Shown piece by piece: positions 5,400-7,979 of a DNA stretch of 7,979 nucleotides. Each line of letters opens with the position of its first letter. The first letter of the stretch is position 1. The notes below the pieces were generated by a model that was not told the DNA's origin, ran no database searches, and saw nothing but the letters and a program-made list of their open reading frames with translations. The DNA lies in NCBI GenBank assembly GCA_029557025.1, contig JAKPRU010001079.1, positions 1-7,979 on the forward strand. The letters are read 5' to 3'. Both the position numbers and the translations under genes were made by a program. The DNA comes from Candidatus Omnitrophota bacterium. Lineage in GTDB: Bacteria > Hinthialibacterota > Hinthialibacteria > Hinthialibacterales > JAKPRU01.

Positions 5400-6766
5400 G
5401 GCGCACCCTCGGAACCCAGAATCGCCTGAAAACTCTTGCTTGTCTGTTCCGTCCAGAGTTTCATCACAACGGCTTTGCGGACGGGGTCTTTCCATTCATC
5501 ATTCGCGAGACGAAGCAGTTCCTTTTCCTCAACCGGAGGCCGAACAAAACTCGCCATTTTCTCAGCGGGTAGTCCGGCTTTAATCAAGCTTCGCCATGCC
5601 GCGCGAAGAAGATCGTGCTGGTCCAGAATTACCGCGCCGACCAGATCATCCAGAATCGTCCATCGCTGCCCGCCCAGCTCATGATTGTAGTTCAAAGCAG
5701 ATTCCAGAGAGTATGGGGATGCGACAGACCGCTCGGCGATTTGGGGTTCCGCGTAAACAGAAGGAAGTACCGGCAGCCGGTCGAGCGATTCATTCACAGG
5801 CCCGCCCGGGTCCCCCGGACGAAGCACCCAGAGTCGTTGCCCCTCCGGGCTGAGCAGGAATCGGACGAATTGCCGCGCCAGTTCCGGTTCCGGCGCTCCT
5901 TTCAGAATGCCAAGCGCGTCCGGGTTCATAACCGATACCCCTGCGGGAACGACAAAACGGATGGAGCCGGGCTGCCCTTGGCGCATCTGCGCAGCGGCGT
6001 AGAAATCAATCAGCAGTCCGTATGCGGCCTCGCCGGAGACCACATCTTTGCCGATTTGGGAAGAATAGCGTGTGAGGTACCGGCTGTTCCCCGCCAGTTT
6101 CATAATGGTTGCCCAACCGTCTTCCCATCCCAATGCCTGAAGGATGATTTCAAAGATCATGTGGGCCACGCCCCCGCTGCGCGGGTCCGGTGTCGCCACC
6201 CAGCCGTACACTGCCGGATCGGCGAGGTCCGTCCAGGTTTTGACATCTGGCAGACCGCATCGCTGAACCACGGCATCGTTAATCAGAATCCCGAAAGTGG
6301 ATAGCGCCACGCCGAACCACAATCCGTTCGGATCATGTAATGGAATCCCTGCAATGGAATCCGGCAAATCTTTGGCAATTTCCGGCGGCAGTTCACAGGG
6401 CTGCAACAGCCCAAGCGAACCGAGCCGCAGGTACGGGTCGATGCCGCCACCGAAAAAAAGATCCACGTCGATCCCCTCGGGTGTGCGCTCAAACTGGGAA
6501 AGTACAAACCGCAGACAGCGTGAGGTCCCGCCCTGGTCCAGCCAATCGACTGTCACCGTCTCGCCGTACCTGGCCTGATACCACCGGCTGAATGCCGCGC
6601 CGAGTTCCCGTTTAACATGGAGGTTGTGCGGCGACACAATGGCCAACTTGCGGGACCCGTTGCTTTGCTGTTCCGCCGCCGGTTTCCCAGAACAGCCGGA
6701 GAGCGCCGACAGGCACACAACCGGCACAAAAAACGCAACGGAAAAACACCTTCGCGACATCATCAT
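5396..6766 (-). CDS. Extracellular solute-binding lipoprotein (AfuA/FbpA-like)
   Basis: 456 residues from the first of three consecutive ATG codons (6766). The signal peptide is MMMSRRCFSVAFFVPVVCLS and the lipobox LSGC puts the lipidated cysteine at position 25. SRRCF also resembles a twin-arginine motif. The mature protein starts KLAIVSPHN, followed by a region like type-II periplasmic binding proteins: DVDLFFGGGIDPYLRLG, GVALSTFGILIND, a LGWEDGWATIMKLAGN stretch, GEAAYGLLIDFYAAAQ, and ARQFVRFLLSPEGQRLW. The family resemblance is to COG1840 iron/polyamine-type binding proteins, but the tandem Tyr iron ligands of FbpA are not evident. The roughly 120 residues after the binding fold (ending FQAILGSEGAP) are of unclear role. 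No permease or ATPase gene is next to it. It overlaps the ligase-like gene by ATGA. The start is uncertain: no good ribosome site precedes 6766, and an upstream ATG at 6826 would add 20 non-conserved-looking residues. Confidence 0.85.
   Translation of the reverse strand: MMMSRRCFSVAFFVPVVCLSALSGCSGKPAAEQQSNGSRKLAIVSPHNLHVKRELGAAFSRWYQARYGETVTVDWLDQGGTSRCLRFVLSQFERTPEGIDVDLFFGGGIDPYLRLGSLGLLQPCELPPEIAKDLPDSIAGIPLHDPNGLWFGVALSTFGILINDAVVQRCGLPDVKTWTDLADPAVYGWVATPDPRSGGVAHMIFEIILQALGWEDGWATIMKLAGNSRYLTRYSSQIGKDVVSGEAAYGLLIDFYAAAQMRQGQPGSIRFVVPAGVSVMNPDALGILKGAPEPELARQFVRFLLSPEGQRLWVLRPGDPGGPVNESLDRLPVLPSVYAEPQIAERSVASPYSLESALNYNHELGGQRWTILDDLVGAVILDQHDLLRAAWRSLIKAGLPAEKMASFVRPPVEEKELLRLANDEWKDPVRKAVVMKLWTEQTSKSFQAILGSEGAP
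5404..5410 (-). promoter_or_regulatory. Internal ribosome binding site for the ligase-like gene
   Basis: GAGGGTG on the minus strand, 7 bases before the ligase ATG and inside the last codons of the lipoprotein gene. With the ATGA overlap it indicates translational coupling and decides the start at 5399 over the longer open frame. Confidence 0.6.
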
Positions 6767-6773
6767 GGGAGCA

Positions 6774-6779
6774 ATTGTA
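6774..6779 (-). promoter_or_regulatory. Possible -10 box directly before the lipoprotein gene
   Basis: TACAAT on the minus strand ends 7 bases before the first ATG at 6766. Transcription starting there would give an almost leaderless mRNA, which would fit the missing ribosome binding site. No good -35 box lies 16-18 bases upstream, so this is weak. Confidence 0.2.
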
Positions 6780-6827
6780 GCTCGAAGGTATGGGAAGGAA
6801 TAGACCGGGGATGGAGGAATCGCCATT

Positions 6828-6863
6828 CCCTCACCCCGACCCCTCTCCCGGCGGGAGAGGGGG
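6828..6863. repeat. Intergenic copy of the GGGAGAGGG...GGGGTGAGGG palindromic element
   Basis: The plus strand reads CCCTCACCCCGACCCCTCTC, then completes a perfect 10-bp stem: CCCCTCTCCC (6840-6849), loop GGC, GGGAGAGGGG (6853-6862). It is the same family as the three copies in the large gene but in the opposite orientation. It lies between flgN and the lipoprotein gene. A hairpin this stable in the transcript could block upstream degradation or lower read-through. No T run follows on the minus strand, so it is not a standard terminator. Confidence 0.8.
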
Positions 6864-6951
6864 CAATTTCAAGATCCTCCGGAAGGAGAGGGAGAACATT
6901 GGGATTTCCCGGGAGAGAAGGGAATTTCGGATTTCTGAGATTCGTCCGTGC

Positions 6952-7581
6952 CTACGCGCGGCAGTCTACCAAGCAGTTGCGGGATCGTCGTTGCTGCTGG
7001 ACAACACTGCCGGTTGGGGAATAAGAAGCAGTCTCTTCTTTTCCACCAATCAGCGTTCGGACTTCATCATTGAGAAGGCGCAGGGAGCGCCGTACAAGCA
7101 ATTCATTCATAATGTTTTCCTTGCGCACAGCAAGGACCAGGTCCCGCAGTCGCCCCCCGACATAGGACAACCGCTCCGCATCCTCATGCGGAAGCGCGTG
7201 AGAGATCATCTTCAAAGTGATTCTGGACGATGCGGTTCCCAGATACTCCGCCCATCGGCTCATTTCTTCCTGGCGCTGTTCTTCGAGAGACTGGATTTTC
7301 CGCACGAGTTCGCTGATTTCCTCGGTGACACTCTGCAGGCCATTCATCGCCCCTGTTGCCAGAAAGGGACGTTCCTCCTTCTTTTTGGCGAGCAGATTCT
7401 CATGCAGCTGTATTTCCTGATCCAGAATCGAAATCAACAAATCCAGGTTCGGTCGCGTTCGATTGTGAGAAAAGGACGAAGAATCTTTCGAGGCCCGTTC
7501 TTTGAGGGGTTCCGTTCGGGGTTCTGTTCTCTGGGAATTGAAGAATGGGCTGTAGCTCTTATAGACCGATAATTCATTCAT
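6952..7581 (-). CDS. flgN: FlgN-like flagellar export chaperone
   Basis: 209 residues. FlgN binds the hook-filament junction proteins FlgK and FlgL in the cytoplasm and delivers them to the flagellar export gate. Residues about 45-110 form a long amphipathic helix region (LDLLISILDQEIQLHENLLAKKK, split by about ten residues from EEISELVRKIQSLEEQ). The C-terminal helix reads NIMNELLVRRSLRLLNDEV, followed by YSPTG, matching the family's N...L..QSL..L pattern and Y..xG tail. FlgN proteins are usually about 140-160 residues; the excess is a polar N-terminal extension of about 44 residues and a short Gln/Arg tail. The start at 7581 overlaps the flgJ stop as ATGA and has AAGGTGG 7 bases upstream. 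Neighbourhood (FlgJ-type protein upstream) supports the call. flgK and flgL, its usual downstream neighbours, are absent. Confidence 0.78.
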   Translation of the reverse strand: MNELSVYKSYSPFFNSQRTEPRTEPLKERASKDSSSFSHNRTRPNLDLLISILDQEIQLHENLLAKKKEERPFLATGAMNGLQSVTEEISELVRKIQSLEEQRQEEMSRWAEYLGTASSRITLKMISHALPHEDAERLSYVGGRLRDLVLAVRKENIMNELLVRRSLRLLNDEVRTLIGGKEETASYSPTGSVVQQQRRSRNCLVDCRA

Positions 7582-7979
7582 CGACGTTCCACCTTATCCA
7601 ACGGAATGACCGGTTTTGTGAAGTCCATAAAGGGATTCCGTTCCGGCATCGGAATGAACTCAGGTCCCCGCTTGAGAGGAATGGCTCCGGCAACGGGGTC
7701 TTTCTTTTTGTTCAGCGGAATGAACTGGGAAACATCCGGCTGCTCCGTCTTGTTCGGAAGACTGAGAAACTGCGCCTTCTTGTCATCCATCTGTTTGAGG
7801 ACACTTTCGGAGGTGTGCAGATTGTCCTGGATTTCCTTGAGCTGTTCGTAGACCAGATCGGCGATGCCGAATCCCCCCTGTCCCGCGAGGTCTTTCGCAA
7901 GCGCGTCATCGGCCATCTCCTGGTACATTTCGGTGGCGTGGGTCGGTTCCAGGAATCCATCCTGGGGGACGGTATTGCG
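7578..7979 (-). CDS. flgJ: FlgJ-type rod-binding protein, 3' part (continues past the window edge)
   Basis: The minus-strand frame is open to the edge, so the N-terminus is missing. The 133 visible residues include FLEPTHATEMYQEMADDALA and KDLAGQGGFGIADLVYEQL, the signature of the FlgJ N-terminal rod-binding domain, which caps or scaffolds flagellar rod assembly in the periplasm. After the domain comes a coiled-coil-like stretch (LKEIQDNLHTSESVLKQMDDK) and a Pro-rich tail. No muramidase/glucosaminidase domain follows, so this is the single-domain type seen outside gamma/beta-proteobacteria. The tail carries four spaced IPL/IPM motifs: FIPLNKKKDP, AIPLKRGPE, FIPMPERNP, VIPLDKVERR. The stop overlaps the flgN start (ATGA). 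An internal ATG at 7928 is not the start because homologous sequence continues upstream of it. Confidence 0.82.
   Translation of the reverse strand, partial: RNTVPQDGFLEPTHATEMYQEMADDALAKDLAGQGGFGIADLVYEQLKEIQDNLHTSESVLKQMDDKKAQFLSLPNKTEQPDVSQFIPLNKKKDPVAGAIPLKRGPEFIPMPERNPFMDFTKPVIPLDKVERR
7589..7595 (-). promoter_or_regulatory. Ribosome binding site of flgN
   Basis: AAGGTGG on the minus strand, 7 bases before the flgN ATG and inside the last codons of flgJ. Together with the ATGA overlap it fixes the flgN start. Confidence 0.6.

Noticed and set aside
6790..7572. Long plus-strand open frame (260 codons) opposite flgN
   Set aside because: It is antisense to a gene with clear FlgN features, a ribosome site and ATGA coupling. 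Its translation has no recognisable domain and begins in the palindromic repeat.

Overview
The window reads as a chromosomal stretch of a flagellated, diderm (Gram-negative-type) bacterium. It encodes a rod-binding FlgJ-type protein and a FlgN-type chaperone, a polytopic O-antigen ligase/polymerase-like protein and a lipoprotein with a clear lipobox. Moderately high GC, long GC-rich palindromic repeats, repeats of the CAGGC/GCCTG hairpin type and a very large propeller-like membrane protein suggest an environmental lineage of the PVC/candidate-phylum sort. The sequence alone does not fix the taxon. TGA is a normal stop here and TGG encodes Trp.

Layout, left to right. Positions 1-57 hold what looks like the last 18 codons of a rightward gene. 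Everything else lies on the minus strand. At 197-3394 there is a 1065-residue protein: signal peptide, propeller-like and beta-sandwich ectodomain, about 330 residues of Ser/Pro/Gly/Glu-rich linker, one transmembrane helix, and a second propeller-like domain. Its linker has absorbed at least four palindromic repeat elements in frame. Its last 21 codons are made of a different hairpin repeat array (160-262). Next comes a 613-base gene-poor region (3395-4007). It holds an isolated hairpin and a decayed HigA/XRE-type antitoxin gene (3631-3912) that is whole except for one in-frame TGA. Then follow a translationally coupled pair, a solute-binding lipoprotein (5396-6766) and an O-antigen ligase-like protein (4008-5399), which overlap by ATGA.

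A strong 10-bp GC hairpin, another copy of the repeat family found in the large gene, separates this pair from the flagellar genes at the right edge. These are flgN (6952-7581) and the 3' part of flgJ (7578 to the edge), again joined by an ATGA overlap. In transcription order the minus strand therefore reads flgJ-flgN, repeat hairpin, solute-binding lipoprotein and ligase, decayed antitoxin, giant propeller protein.

The flagellar pair belongs to rod and hook-filament-junction assembly. The lipoprotein/ligase pair looks like an envelope polysaccharide module of unknown specificity. The most unusual part is the giant protein and its repeat-derived sequence. No complete new defence or mobile system is evident.
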